A DNA stretch of 64,000 bases from Augochlora pura (GCF_028453695.1 NC_135774.1:27652001-27716000), one strand, 5' to 3'. Shown: positions 1 to 12,864, counted from the stretch's first letter. Notes: generated by a model from the sequence alone, not told the origin. Numbers and translations are program-made.

Positions 1-1128
1 GAAAAATGGAATGGTATCGTTATAAGATTAATTAATTACTGCTTTAATTTCTAACAATACACTATCACCGGTTATTTCCGAGCTCCGTGGAAACTTCGAA
101 AACTTCTAATAAAATTGCTACGGAGTCTAGGGTCCTCCGTGTCAGACAAAGAGTTATATCGTGCCAAGTAGTCAATAATACTTCAAACAGACGCGTTCCT
201 TCAGACGTCTAGACGGCCCCGCCGGGGCACGATCGTTCCCAGTAACGTATCACCGTCGGAATACGTAATTTACAGCGGGGAGGGATGGTCGGTCATCGAG
301 AAACACCGTCGGCCGTCTCGGCGTCAAAATAAGCCGCGGCGCCTCGAATTTATTCTGGATCGCGAGCGAGAGGGTACGTAGAAGGCGAGATTCAATTTTC
401 AATAAATTCGGTCGACTCCGCGCCTCTCACGCTCCGCGCGTTTTTTTTCTCTCCTCCTCCGCCCGCTCCTTCTTGTTCGCGGGCTCGAACAAACGAAGTT
501 CAATTTATGATTCAATTTTCGGGACCGCCCCGGAACGCTTTCGCCTCTTCCGCCGGCTTCCGCCAGCGCCGAGTTTCGATGTTGATCAGCCGGGGCTTTA
601 AGTAGAACACGGAACTCGCAGGATATCGATCAATTCGGCCGCCCGACGGCTTCGATTCTTCGCGCGGCGAGACCTAATATTTTCACGCTTGCCCCGAGAG
701 CGATTCGTTTCTACGGCGAATGCACCGTCTATGGTTTGCTTGGGGTGTCTAGCTTAAACCCCGAAGTCCCTCCGACGGTACTTAGGATCTTACGTGTCCT
801 CCGTGGAATTTTCTGGGCATTGATTTTTGACAGAAGTTCCTTAGAAGCGAGCTTAAGCTAAGCCAAACTTGCGACTAAGTTAGCATAAACCTCGGGGGAA
901 TGGAATCTGTTGATTCTCATGGGCGTTCGGTACAGATCAACCCACTTTCCGGTTCGAATTGGGTCTGGTACAGATCGCAGCTCAATAGCTCGGTCTAGAA
1001 ACTATTATTTTGTTTTTTAGTCTATTAGATAATCGTGTAAAATATATTTATAACAACGCGAAATCTCTTTCTATTAATTCACATAGCATTTCACAGCAGT
1101 ATATGTATAGATACTTTCGATATATCGT

Positions 1129-1266
1129 ATTAAAATACTTATATATTTAAGTTAAAATACATACATATTTATATTCAAATAATTACATATTTAAATTAAA
1201 ATACTTACATATTTATATTAAAGTACCTACATATTTATATTAAAATATTTACATTTTATTACGTTT
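1129..1266. repeat. AT-rich tandem repeat (minisatellite)
   Basis: A degenerate unit of roughly 22-28 bases, built around TTAAAATACTTACATATTTATA, recurs five to six times with point differences. It is a low-complexity island in otherwise GC-rich DNA. Confidence 0.75.
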
Positions 1267-1585
1267 TATTACATTCCATTATTTAGGCCAAAGGAACTCT
1301 GTCCTAGCGCAAAGGGTTGATGGTACGACTTTGTAGCTCCAGAGACGCCGATTATTTCGAAAGTATTCAAAGCCAGAGAGGGAGACTAGTTCCTCGAAAA
1401 TTGCCTCTATCGTCCAGCGTTTGCTTCGGGGAGCAAAACGAACGGCGCGCAATTTACGATACAATTTTCAGAGGATCCGGAACGTGTCTTTACTATCCGT
1501 CGGTCCATTCGTCGCAATCTCTTATTCCTAAAGCGAAATTAAGCCATTCGTTTTGTCGTGGAAGATGGCCGATAGAGCGGCGACT

Positions 1586-1653
1586 GAGAAAGAGAGAAAG
1601 AAAGAGAGATAGAGAGAGGCAGAGAGAGAGAGAGAAGGAGAGAGATAGTTTTC
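1586..1653. repeat. (GA)n tract
   Basis: Imperfect GAGA-rich simple repeat on the plus strand. Comparable GA or CT tracts occur near 5632-5692, 9431-9461, 10922-10948, 36668-36698, 37978-38036, 39208-39242, 45631-45656 and 47908-47972. They create long spurious open frames rich in Ser/Leu or Arg/Glu. Confidence 0.85.
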
Positions 1654-4084
1654 GGGAGGGGATAGAATCCTCTTATCATGGAGCAGGCTTCCGTTTAATT
1701 TAATTACATTAGAAATTCTTAATCGGCGTGCCCCGGCTCCGCCCGTGGACGGCCAGAATGAAGAAATGATCGAGCCGGCGAGGTCGAGGCGATCGATACG
1801 CAATATCCCAGGCAGATTTCCCGATCCGCCGCAATTACAACGTCGCGTGGTAGCCGCGACGAGCCGATCTCCGATAACGACGAGCCGGGACGCGCGGATT
1901 TTATGGACGTTTCGCGGCGGTATCGGGCGAGGTGACGATCGGTAATTAATTGAAACATCGTGACGTTGACGTAAGACCCGAGCTTCCGGGTTTCTCCGCC
2001 GTTAATCCGCAGCCGCGAATCTCGGATATTTCCGCTCGGCCGCGTTCCCATGACGTATCGCGAAATAGAAATGGAATTCGCGCCATGGTCTACTTACCTG
2101 CGGATCGAACGCCGTTATTTCAATCGTCGCGACGTGTGCTCCGATTCGATCCGCATCGAATCAATCGCCTCCAGCGTTTAAATTTTATTAAAAGCATTCG
2201 AAGGAGTCGGCGAGAGTGTCAGATCCCATTATGAAATCATTCGATGCATCTGTCGATTTCGCCGAAATCAAAGCCGCAACCGTTCGCTCTGAGCGGAAAC
2301 CCGTGACAATCAGGAGACGGTCACTTAATTTTTCTGGCATCGGCCGATCGTCATTTCGAATTTAGATCGACCCGCTCGCTTTGCCGATCGACGCTCGCGA
2401 AGCATTGTCGAAAACCGTTTAAATAATTTTCAATTTCCCGACGCCGGAGACAACAATTCCGATGATCCCGCGTCGAAAAATCGTGTCCCCCCTCTACCTA
2501 ACTACGATTAGCATATCAAAGGCCAGGGAATAAAACGGTTTTGGTGAAAAACCAGCTTTTTCTCCGCGCACGCCGCGCACGCACTTTCGACTTCGTTTCG
2601 CGTAATTAATTCGGTTGCCGGACGCCGCGAAATCAGCATCGACGCGACCGAATCAAGCCGCGTTTCTATATTCCGTGCTGCGAGCGACGAATCGAATCAG
2701 AACGTGGCTCCGCGCCGCTCAAAGACCTGCCGCAGACAATTTGTCCGGCGTTTCAGGCCTCCAATTAGCGACGAAAACGCTGCCGGGCTACCACCTCGGA
2801 AACGAGGAGGTTCGCAGCTCTTGCACCGTGTCCCGAAAAAATCGGACGTTTCGCGCGCGCACCCGGCGTAATGCGCCCTAATCGAGATGCTAATCAAGAT
2901 AAAACGCCTCATCAGTTCCCGCGGAAGTGACTGCGGGAGATAACGTATTTTCAGACGGCGCGGGCAGTCGATCATCGAGTTAGGTTGCTTAATAAGACGT
3001 GCCCGGCCGGTGGACGGCGTTGGAATTGGTTGCGGGGCCGTTCGGCGGGTTTCTTTTAAGCGTTTACGCGGCCGGGAACGACCGTTGAGATACGGTTAAT
3101 GGGTTGCGGGATGTTCGTAATTTTCGCGGGGCGACCGTGTCGCGTGTGGAGACAGAGACCGGCCGGTTCTCGCGCCCCTTCTTCTTCTTTTTTTGTTCCA
3201 CGCTCTCGGTCCCGGCAATTATTTCTCGTTTAGCGTGTTGCCGTATATCAGATCGACGGAACCGCAGGCAACTGGATACAGACGGTCACGTCCGCGCGTG
3301 CTCCGGCAATATCGCCGGACAGGATCTTTATTCTTTCTTATTACTTAATATCCCCCGGTAACGAGGATAAATGCGACGGCCCGGTCCCCGCTAATTGGCA
3401 CGATACCGCGCACTCTATCCCCATCAATCTATCGCGTTTCCACCCTCGAGACGCGTCCCGGAACATCCGAGCGAGAATACATTCCCTCGAGCGATACTTT
3501 TTCCTTCCTGTTCCCTGATATTCTTTTCCCCCGTTTCTGTGATTCCCGCCGCGTTCATTCGGAATATTAGAAGCGATAATAAAGATCTTTAGCAGTTCGT
3601 TCGACATTCAATTTTGTTTCTGTACATTTATGCATTTTGCAAGGTTATCTGAAAACAATGCCTGTATTGTCAATTATATTATATTCGGTTGGCAAGATAT
3701 TAATTTCGGGTTTTTAGTGTGACATAAAACTAAATTTTTTTTCTAAAAAGAAAAAAATTCTAACATTGAAAAAGAATAACGAAACAAACATAACGCTATC
3801 TACTGGTGCATACAGAAATTACTTTCTTGTCAACCCAATAATTCACGTTAATTTCGATGCGCAGTGCGTACAGATGCTCGTTGCACACGTACGCGCGAAT
3901 CATTCGGCGATTGAGTAATGAATACGTCGCGCACGCTTTGATTCGCGTTTTGGCTGTCAATCGGCGATACTGTTATCGTCGTGGAAAATCGATCGGGACG
4001 CTTTCTCCCGTTTAGAACAGGGAATATGCGAGCTGCGTTTCCGTCGATTGATCGGTAGAATATTCTCCATAGTCCCGGATTTCC

Positions 4085-4184
4085 NNNNNNNNNNNNNNNN
4101 NNNNNNNNNNNNNNNNNNNNNNNNNNNNNNNNNNNNNNNNNNNNNNNNNNNNNNNNNNNNNNNNNNNNNNNNNNNNNNNNNNNN
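4085..4184. other. assembly gap (100 N)
   Basis: A run of exactly 100 unknown bases, the usual placeholder for a gap of unknown size. It cuts the 5' part of the coding-like exon that follows directly. Confidence 0.99.
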
Positions 4185-4386
4185 TCGGAGGGTAGCCTGG
4201 AGAGCGACCACGGCTCGGAGAAGTCGGAAACGCGGGAGGAAATCATGGTGCCGGTGCCGAATCGGCAGAATCCGAGTGGCGACAAGCTCGAGGAATTCGA
4301 GAAGCTGCTTCAATCGATGATGGAGTCCCGTTCACCCTCGCAAGAGGCGGAGGAGCCCGACGAGAACGAGAGCGAAAGGAAGATAG
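4185..4386 (+). CDS. partial coding exon of an unidentified protein, cut by the gap
   Basis: From the first base after the gap, one frame stays open and reads as an acidic, hydrophilic segment of about 67 residues. It is rich in Glu and Ser, contains KLEEFEKLLQSMM, and ends in a Glu/Asp-rich stretch with ESERKI. Codon choice (GAG, CTG, TCG, AAG) looks like that of the dynein exons. A possible splice donor follows at 4387 (GTTCGT, weak); beyond it the frame loses coding character and stops at about 4434. The 5' end is missing in the gap, and no partner exon was found within the window. I do not recognise the protein. It could be a disordered segment of a larger neuronal or signalling protein whose introns make up much of 1-14 kb, but that is a guess. 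Confidence 0.45.
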
Positions 4387-4579
4387 GTTCGTCCTCGACG
4401 CATTTCGCTTCTGTTATCCTAACCGCGCTTCGGTAATGCCTCGCTACTTGCTGGTTCAATGATCCTCGCATCCTCCATCCTCCCCCATAACTCCTACCAA
4501 CCTATGGGCAATAAACAATAAAAAGATTCGCAGCACCCGGCAACAATCTACCAAGTTGTTAGTTTACATCTTGTTAGTT

Positions 4580-5008
4580 TCAACCTATCAGCTGCGTACG
4601 ACTAAAAATATTTCTATAAAATATTTCTTCTACGATTTATGTCAAAATACTTACGGTTACATATTCGTAAATTTCGAACGTTTCAGGACAATTTTAGAAC
4701 AATTGCCAAAAAGATTATACAAAGTATAATCAATAAAATTCGTAACAAAATTTATCTTCTAAATATTAGGTATTTCGCATAAGCGAAATAAAAACGCACC
4801 TGGATGAATATTTTGCAAATAAGCTTCAACAATTTTGGAAAGATGGCATAATGAGGCTTCCCGAGAGATGGAAAAAGGATATAGAACAGAACGGTTCCTA
4901 TATAACATAATAAATCCACAACAAAATATCGTGTATTCATTTCGCATAAAAAAAAGAGGGAAGAAACTTACGGGACACCCTAATATATCGACGCAGTTGA
5001 CTGGTTAA
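4580..5008. mobile_element. TTAA-type MITE carrying a nested mariner relic
   Basis: The left end reads TCAA then CCTATCAGCTGCGTACG. The right end is its imperfect inverse, CGACGCAGTTGACTGG followed by TTAA. The TTAA or TTAA-like ends and the inverted termini suggest a small non-autonomous piggyBac-like element. A second, short copy with the same AGCTGCGT termini lies at 7589-7706. The mariner remnant at 4766-4983 sits inside this copy and accounts for its greater length. Confidence 0.65.
4766..4983 (+). mobile_element. internally deleted mariner element with transposase C-terminus
   Basis: The element is flanked by TA on both sides (4764-4765 and 4984-4985). Only six bases of the left inverted terminus (TTAGGT) survive. 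The sequence then jumps to the end of the transposase frame, about 4770-4910, which carries LPERWKK and EQNG followed by a stop at 4908-4910. This is the typical C-terminal end of mariner transposases. The intact right terminus, GAAACTTACGGGACACCCTAA, follows. The catalytic core is absent, so the element is dead. Its last roughly 85 bases match the copy at 49,388-49,544. Confidence 0.8.
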
Positions 5009-7588
5009 CAATTTCACAAAGAGAACGCCCGAAGACACCGAAACAAAAGCGGAGCGTTCGCACAAAGGAAACCGGCCGGTGAAAGTCCGGCCCGAAGCAA
5101 GCGAGGCTTTAAAATTTAATTGAATCGCTCCACCGGATAAAAAATCCCTCCGAGGTATCGCAAAGTGTCCCAGGGTAACGCCGCTCTCGACTTTCGACTC
5201 ACCCGATGGATAGCTCGCGAAGCAACGTCGGTCGCGCTGGTCCTCGACTCCGGCGAAGACACGCGCGCGTAAGAAGCGGGTTCACGTCTAGCGCGTATCC
5301 CTCCCGGTTCTCGAGCGGGGGGAGGGCGGTGCGCCGGGGGTGGGTCAGGGGATGCAGTTTCGCAGTGGAAACTCAGGTAACCTGTTGAGAGGGGGCGGTG
5401 GAGTGGGCGAAAATGGAGAGCTTGCTGCAGCTTAACTCGGAGAATTTCCCAGACGCTCGCCAAGGGCATTTCCAGGGAAAGTGGCTCAGCAGCCGGTTCA
5501 GGGGGAGGGAGCGCGGGGGGGGGGGGGGGGGGAACAAGGTTCGGGAGGAGTGTGCCTCTGCGCAGGGGCCGGGAGGGTGGAAATTTCTTCCCGTGGCTGG
5601 GGGATTAAGTTCCGCCGCCCGAAACGTCTCGGTCTCTCTCTCTCTCTCTTTCTCTCTTTCACTCTTTCTCATTCTCTCTCTCTCTCTTCGCTTTTTCTTT
5701 CGTCTTTTTCTTCCCCCGACTCCATTCTTATTCGCCCGCTTTTACGGGGCGAGCGAGAGCGCGGGCAACCAGATGGTAACGCGAACTTTAATGATCTTTT
5801 TCGTGGCTCGGTAGACCCGGCCGGAAATTAGCGAACGCGCGAACTTGCTAGCCGGGAGCCCTTTTGCTTTTGTATTCCGTCGTCGTCGTCGCCGTCGTCG
5901 TCGTCGCGCGATCCCGAGTAGGAAAGAGGGGAAAAAAAAGATTTTTCGAACTGTTCTGGGAGCTCGTTTGCATTCGTCCCCATCCTCCAGTGCTTCTTCG
6001 CCGAGTATCCCCCCTCCTCGCCCTCCTATTCTTGACAGATACTTGGAAGACAGTGTCGAGATAGCCGAGGGTGGATTTTTCGAAGATCCGCGACGCCGTC
6101 GTTCGTTTTTCGGCCCCGTTAATCGACGGACGTGTCTAGGTGTTTCTGGCCACCGTCGACGAAGATTAACCGCGTCGAGGGGGGGAGGGTGGCGGGAATT
6201 ATTCCGTGAATGGCCGGCGGCGACGTGGCCCGCCGTCTACGCACGTGGAATTAACGATCGCCGCGAGAATCGAAGCGGCGACCTTTGCCGAGTCAGTGGA
6301 ACGAGACGAGCTTGGTCAGACGACCGGTGTGCGGACTGCGGTCGTTGCCGGGAACCCCGCGCGGAAATCAGCGGTCCAATCATGAACAGGGATAATAATA
6401 CGTGGCGCTGTTCGCGGAGGCGCATTCGACGTGCAATAATGTGGAACAAGAAGAAGCGGCCTTTGGCTGGCTGCCCTGGCTTCGTTGAAAGCGAGAGCAT
6501 CGAAGCCACGCCCATTGCCCTATCCACCGCCGTGTCTTCGCGACTTCTTCTGTTTTCTTTGGATCGATGGGATCCCGGGACAGGCCCGGGGAAAAATCAA
6601 GAGCAGGAAAACCACGCCCCACCCGTGGCGGACTAGAAGCGGGCGAGCCGGCCGACTATAACAATCATAAAAAGGAAAATTCGAGGCCGTTTCCCGGTTC
6701 GATCAGATATTCCCATAAAAAGCGAGCTCTCCGAGTGCCCCGTTCGGCAAGATGGTCGCCTCCCCCTACCCATCCCGCGCGATGCGCCGGGAACCCCAAC
6801 GACGCTTATCGACGTGTTTACGGTTATTTCTTGGCCACGGGGCCGCGGATAAGAATCGAGCTAGCTGCGCCGCGCTCGGTTATTAGCGATTCAGAAGGGA
6901 GAACTTCGGAACTGCGAGAAGATCGGGCCGGTAAATCATCCACGGCGAAGTCGTCGCGTGAGAGACGGCCGCCATGAATCAGCGGGCGAACGCGGCGGTC
7001 GCGCGACCCGCTTCCATTCTCTGCGTTGCACGCGCGCGGTTCGATACGCTCGCGGTGCAGCGGCAGCGAACCGCTTTAATTACGATGCATCGAGGAGATT
7101 TAGGGCGGCGCGCAACGACACCGGGCGACCGCAGCTGTTGCCAAATTCGCGGCGTCGTCGGCCTCGCGGCTTCCGACCGATCCGACCCGCCCTAAATTCG
7201 ACCGTGAATTTCCCGTCGCGAACCGAAAACGCCGCGCGCCGCGCCGCGCCGGTCCCGCGCGCGACGTCGTCGGCCAAATTAAACTCATAAAACGTCCGGG
7301 AGCGACGCGACCCCGCATTAGAGACAGCTCGAGGGCCTCGAACGCGTTCAACGGTATTATACGACGCCGTACGCTTGTAAACCCGTCGAGTTCCCGTTAG
7401 TATAAAGGCTGAAACTGATCCCAGACCCGGGAACCGCGCGGAGGCGTGCCGTAGACTCTCGAGCTGGCGACTGTTCGATTTTGTCCTACCCGGGAAGATC
7501 ACTGTTTCATTCGGATAACGTTTTCAGATTTTTTAGAATTCTTCTTAAAGATCACATTTTGATTTGATTTACCTCGCTGTTAAATCGA
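5009..7588. other. GC-rich gene-free region with low-complexity tracts
   Basis: No supported exon. It holds an 18-base G run at 5515-5532, a CT tract at 5632-5692 and a GTC-type trinucleotide tract near 5878-5910. The 263-codon open frame at 5845-6636 begins in the trinucleotide tract (poly-Arg) and shows no recognisable domain, so I do not call it a gene. Confidence 0.5.
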
Positions 7589-7706
7589 TTAAACTGTTAG
7601 CTGCGTACATGTATTAGGATATAATTCCACAACAATTATCAAAGGGATTAAAAGGGTATAATTCTACAAGAATTATCAAAATATATCGACGCAGCTAAGT
7701 GGTCAA
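7589..7706. mobile_element. short TTAA-type MITE, same family as 4580-5008
   Basis: It begins TTAA then ACTGTTAGCTGCGTACAT, and ends with the imperfect inverse ATATATCGACGCAGCTAAGTGG followed by TCAA. At about 118 bp it is a short form with no room for coding sequence. Confidence 0.65.
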
Positions 7707-9769
7707 AAAATACGTGTGTTGTAATTGAAAAATTAATTTTAAGAATAATTAAAGAATAATTTTTGACGTATTTTACATTTCGAAAATTTAAAACATCGTC
7801 CTCCTGTAAGAAAGAAATTTTCAAATGAAATGATTAAAAAATTGCTCAATAATGGAAACATAGTACTAGGATTTCGAGGGTGTCTACCATAACGAACGCA
7901 ACAGATTATGGTTTTTAAAAATGCCAGAAGATCACCCGAATTTAAGCTGGCCGGTCGATGATGGATTCGTCGGCGCGCTATACGGTGTCGGGCGAACGGC
8001 CGTGATTAAAATAATAAATTGCCGGGACGGGTTGAAATTAGCACCGCAACAGAGAAAGAGCGCGCAACCTCCCCGCCGCAAAGCACGGATACTCTTGAAT
8101 TATAAATGCCGCTGAGGGCGTTGCCTTTCCGCCGTTGCTCGTAAGGAAAACTCTCCCCGGGCGAAAAGGGAGGACACGGAATTTCGCTTGAAGTTCGCCG
8201 CGCGTCCCTGGCGGCGGGCCAATTCGATCTCACGGCCGGCTCGTTTTCGGAATTGTGCCGTTAGATTTACGGAAAAAGTGTTACAGTTTCATGGCGCTCG
8301 CGAGCGCGCGCGCGCCCTTTCCGCGATCGCCGGCGTCCGCGGGTGCCGTTTATTGCGGAAACGGGAATACGCGTCCGGGGGATCGTATTAGCCCGCGGGC
8401 CATTGTCGAACGGAATTCGCGGGTACGGAGAGGGAAAGTGTACTAGTTCGTGGGGACAGATTGGAATGCCAGATTACAGCGAGTTATTTCGGTGTTTCTG
8501 GCCGCGGTAATAGAAACCTGTTAATATCCCGCCGCGAACTTTAACTTGAAAGTTCTGCTCCGAGTTCACGTTTCGGGTTTATCTGGAATCTGCTTGTTCC
8601 CTGCGTTTCTCTGCTTTTGTTTTACATTTTATTTTGCTGTATTTGTATGACTGAGTTATTATTATAATGACTTACTGTTATTATGGTTGATTTATTATTA
8701 TTATAATTATTCTTTCTTCTATTCTTTGTTCTGATTTTTTCTATAATTATACAACATTGCCCTACCATAGTATGTGTAATACATAGACTGCGAATTTCAT
8801 GCATTAATAGTAAAAATGTCTAGTCTCGATTTAACAAAATTTAATTTTTCACTCTAATAAAATTATTAGATTAAAGAATGAACTTTTTATTTAACTTTTA
8901 TTTCTAGCAATCAATGAATCAGTTTTTTCATTTTCCATAAAAATCCGGTCAACTAATATGAGAAGAAGCGAGTACGATTCCCCGAGTTCGTTATTACTTT
9001 CAGCTCGCATCCATCGCGAAATGAATAACAAAACCTGCGCCAATTTGCAGGTGAAACAAGGTTCGAAAGAACAGCAGACACGAAATAAATCCAATTTTTC
9101 TTGATACGCGTATCCGACGATAATTGTCTGCCGGAGGAAGAACGGAACAAAAAAAAAAAGAAGAGCACAGCACGGGAGGGAATTTCATTTCTGTTTCGCC
9201 GGAGGGCGAAAGATTCCCGGTTTCTCACCTCGCCACGTGCTTCCCCCCCGCCCGCCCCCATCAATCCCGCGTAGCCATTTTTAAAGGTTGCGTCTTATTA
9301 GCAGGCGTTTCCCCCTCGACGTTTTCCAAGTGGAGTGTCAATACACAATGCCCGGATTATCATAATATCGTTCCTCGGGTCGCCCACGTATGCGCGTACA
9401 TGCCTCGCAGGAGTGACATCTTGCCACCCCTAGTCTCTCTCTGTCTCTCTCTCTCTATCTGCCGCGAGGAGAGAGCACTAAGCCTCCCCTTCAGGAAACT
9501 TTTCTGGATCCTGCCAGATGCGTTGCCGTTTCTCGCGAACACGCCTCCCATCGCGCCGCGGCGCACTCGATTAGGGTCGAGTTCATGGAGACTGTTCCAC
9601 TTTTATTTGTCCTCGGCTCGATCCGCCGGATGGCCTTCTGTCGCGACGAACGCCTCTGGATTACGTGAAAACATCGTAATTTCCGCCCCATGGGATGCAT
9701 CCGGAGACACTCGACACCCGTTTCCTCGAGTACCACCGAAAATATCGGGGCTTTTGAATTCTACGTCGT
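7707..9769. other. gene-free region, no supported feature
   Basis: Alternating AT-rich (7707-7920, 8600-8960) and GC-rich stretches. Open frames are short. The one crossing 9124-9861 includes a CT tract and matches no family I know. Confidence 0.45.
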
Positions 9770-9773
9770 TCTT

Positions 9774-10065
9774 GAGCACTCTAATCTTTCGTTTCATTGC
9801 GGAAGCGTGTATATTACGCTCCATGTCGGCAACATTATTCATAATTACTTTTGAGAATTGATTATAATTAAATGGCATAATAATAATTTTGTTTTATATA
9901 TTGTCAAATACGCGAATGTAAAAATGACAATATTCTTAGGCACTCTAATCTTTTATTTTATTTCGTAAGCGTGTATACTACACTCCATGTCATTACCACG
10001 CGAGTGAAATTATTAATAATTCCTTTTGATATATTGTCAAATATACGAATGTAAAATGACAAAGT
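9774..10065. repeat. partial tandem duplication
   Basis: A block containing GCACTCTAATCTTT and AAGCGTGTATA near 9774 recurs with changes near 9938. A block with ATATATTGTCAAATA and GAATGTAAAA near 9896 recurs near 10029. The order is the same, so this is a direct duplication with small deletions in the second unit. Confidence 0.75.
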
Positions 10066-10078
10066 TAAAATGCCAAAG

Positions 10079-10437
10079 TTAACCCCTTGGCTACTGTGAC
10101 TGCTCATAGGTGCCTAATTTTCTGTTTGTAACTTTGAGAGTGCCTACAGCCGTCCTGACAATTTTAGCGATAATTATTCCGATAGATCCGGTTCAGAATA
10201 CGAAGAAAGAAATAATACTGTTTTAATGTATTTTATTCTAGTTTAAATCATTTAAATCATTTGAAATTAATTTAATTTAAATTTTATTTTAAATTTAGTT
10301 TCTTGATCATTGAGATATGTTTTCATAAAAATACATCCCTAGTCAAAAATATGCCGTTCTTCGCGCACATTGTAACTCAATTCCTGCTGTATAGTAAATC
10401 CAGCGCGTATCAAAGTCTGCCGTAGTCAAGGTGTTAA
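10079..10437. mobile_element. TTAA-flanked MITE
   Basis: TTAA at both ends encloses inverted termini CCCCTTGGCTAC and GTAGTCAAGGTG. The inside is AT-rich and non-coding. TTAA target sites with termini starting in C suggest a piggyBac-type non-autonomous element. Confidence 0.65.
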
Positions 10438-11591
10438 CTGACGATACGAATGTAAATGCAACTCCAATGTAACAATGCTAAATTTTACTGCTAATATTGT
10501 CTCTTCTAGAGAAAACTGCGTCATCTAAAAAGCTCTGTAATGATAAAACTATTTATCCTTCCACTTCATGAGCAAATTTCTATCAGTTTCACGGCATCAC
10601 CCCCGAGACCATCAATTTCCCAAAAAAAGGCGAAACCCACCCTCGGCCGGATCGGCTCGGGAAAATTGAATCCGGGTCAGGTTTCATAATGATCGCGGTA
10701 TAATTTCACACAAGACTCGTTCGCCCCCTCCTGTTGGAAAATCGGAAAACAGTGCGAGAAAAAGTGGGCGGGGAGGCGCGTCGGGGGACCGAGCGTTTCG
10801 GGGAAAGCGCTCGTGAAAAATGACACCGGTGCTCTCGATCGGTCCCTAAATAAGAAATCAGCGCGGGCGCCTAGGTTGCGCCCGGCACCGACGGAAATCA
10901 GCCATCAATTTCCGACGGGAGAAGAGAGAGAGAGAGAGAGAGAGAGACAGGGAGAGGTCTCCCGGCGCGGGTATTGTTTCGCGATAAAGAAACGCGAAGA
11001 AAGACGAATGGCGGGAAGCGGGACAAATTTCGGCGGAGGGTAGATAACGTCCGAAATCATTATCCTCGGCCCGTGCAAATTGTTTGGCCGCCGAGCACGA
11101 TGTCGGGCCCTTGGCGTCCCTGGCTACGTGTCTCGTTCGTCGGACGCGCGGCGATTTCAATTTGGGGGTGTAGCGCGAAGGAAACACCGTGATTAATGAC
11201 GATGAGGCCTGGCCAGCGAGGGCTCGGTCTACTACTAGCGAGGCATGAATTGATTAAGGCTGTTGCTTCGCGAAGGGATTGGCCAGATGATTTATTCGCT
11301 TCTTGGCTACCAGCAGATGTCCACTGTCGTCAAACGTTAAACGTAGGAACTAATGTCGCGCGGCGTCGTGTGACATTCGGAGAGTGTCCGTAGAGACGAA
11401 AAAAATAATGGTTTTGTTATATATTTTTTTTCTTTATACATGATTTATATTGAACCCTTTCGATATGAGTTACCATAAGGCATTTATGCGATGGTATGGA
11501 AGAGTGCCGGATATATCCGGTGTCCGTGCGATGACTGGTATATACACAGATTCCATTTTGCGGGTCGCTTCTCGGTTCACACCCAACAGTT

Positions 11592-11842
11592 TCAACCCCT
11601 TGCCGTACTTTAACGAGGCAGACTCGTGCCGGAGATTTATAACAATAATCTGCTATGCAAGAATGTTTATCCGCTCCTTTAACTAGGAATCAAATTTTAT
11701 TCTCTCCTCGCCGATATTTAAGCGCTCGAGTAGATGCAAGCATACGATAAACACAAAATTTCTTTCTCTCCTAAGAAATTAACGCGATCGAAAAAATTCT
11801 AATCATAGTAATTGCAAAGAAATTGATACGTCAAGGGGTTAA
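11592..11842. mobile_element. TTAA-type MITE, CCCCTTGCCGTACTTT family
   Basis: The left end is TCAA plus CCCCTTGCCGTACTTT; the right end is the imperfect inverse, AATTGATACGTCAAGGGG plus TTAA. Relatives occur in introns 1 of the first and third inhibitor genes (52,806-53,084 and about 56,051-56,198) and share the internal motif GAGTC/GGCAGACTCG. Confidence 0.7.
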
Positions 11843-12864
11843 GGACGCGACGTACATTCGGTCGCCTCTCAGAACAGCCCACGCAGTCTCCCGAATTTTT
11901 TGAACTCGCTCCCCAGTAGACGTCCATCCGCGCGGCGCTTTCATACAAAATAAACTAGCGCCGCGTTGCAGAATGGAAGAACGAGAGCGCAGGAATGGAA
12001 GAAGAAATTTGCTCGAAGATATTTACCGAGCCGCCGGGAGGGTCCAATTACGTTTCGCGCGGGGCCTGCATCGACGCGCGGAAGCGCGGCGGAAAGAAAA
12101 TTCGCGTTTTCGGCGTAGCCGCATTGCGATCTCGGCCCGCGTCGATCCAATTTGCGCGATAAGTATCCGGCGGGAGCAAAACTCTAGGGGGGAGGCAACA
12201 AGGGGGTGAGGGGAGAGGGGCCCCCCACTGGATGTAATTTGACGCGGCACGAGGGGCGCTCGTGTTCCTTTTCCGCCTCCTGCCCATTCTCTTTCCCTTT
12301 TTCCCTAATTCGACGGAGCGCGCGAGCAGCCGCGGAATGAAAAGCGCGGCGCCCGGCCACTACTCCCTCCCCCCTCTTTGTGCGGCCCCTGCACGCACGC
12401 GGCCGCTTTTCTAAAGCCGGGCGTGTGCTCGAGCACTGGAAAATCTCGAGCCTTTTCGGGAAAACGACTAATCTGCCGTCGGGAATCGGATCGGCGCACT
12501 CGAAGCCGAGTCGAACCTTGCCCTAAGGGCACCGGCCGGCAGATGGCCGGCCCTGTTCTCCCTTTTTTTCAGCGTTTTCATCGAGCTTTTTTCCGTGGCC
12601 CTTTTCTATGAATTAGATCAGTGTCTCGAGGGTGGGCCGTTTGTTAACTACTTGCAGTTTTTGACAGGGACTTTGGGTCGACCGTGTTAGCAGACTGTCG
12701 ATCAGAGATGGACAGTCGTCGATTTTTCGGTGATTACTTTCGTGATCGATTACGCGAAGTAATCATGGTTGATCATTGACCAATTAACAGTTACTGGAAT
12801 AAACTAGTAATCATAATGAAATTTGGTACTGTGTAGTTTGTCTACACTTTTTAATAAGAGATCA

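Larger units (their letters stand above)
1..4084. other. gene-free GC-rich region with AT-rich islands
   Basis: I see no coding exon I can support here. The sequence is mostly GC- and CpG-rich, with an AT-rich stretch near 1000-1270 and another near 3600-3840. Open frames on both strands are short, overlap each other and resemble no family. It may be intergenic, or intronic to a gene whose exon survives at 4185-4386; the sequence does not decide. Confidence 0.5.

Noticed and set aside
5845..6636. 263-codon plus-strand open frame
   Set aside because: Begins in a GTC repeat (poly-Arg), lies in CpG-rich DNA where stop codons are rare, and shows no domain or splice context.
9124..9861. 245-codon plus-strand open frame
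   Set aside because: Crosses a CT tract, has no family resemblance, and overlaps equally long frames on the other strand.
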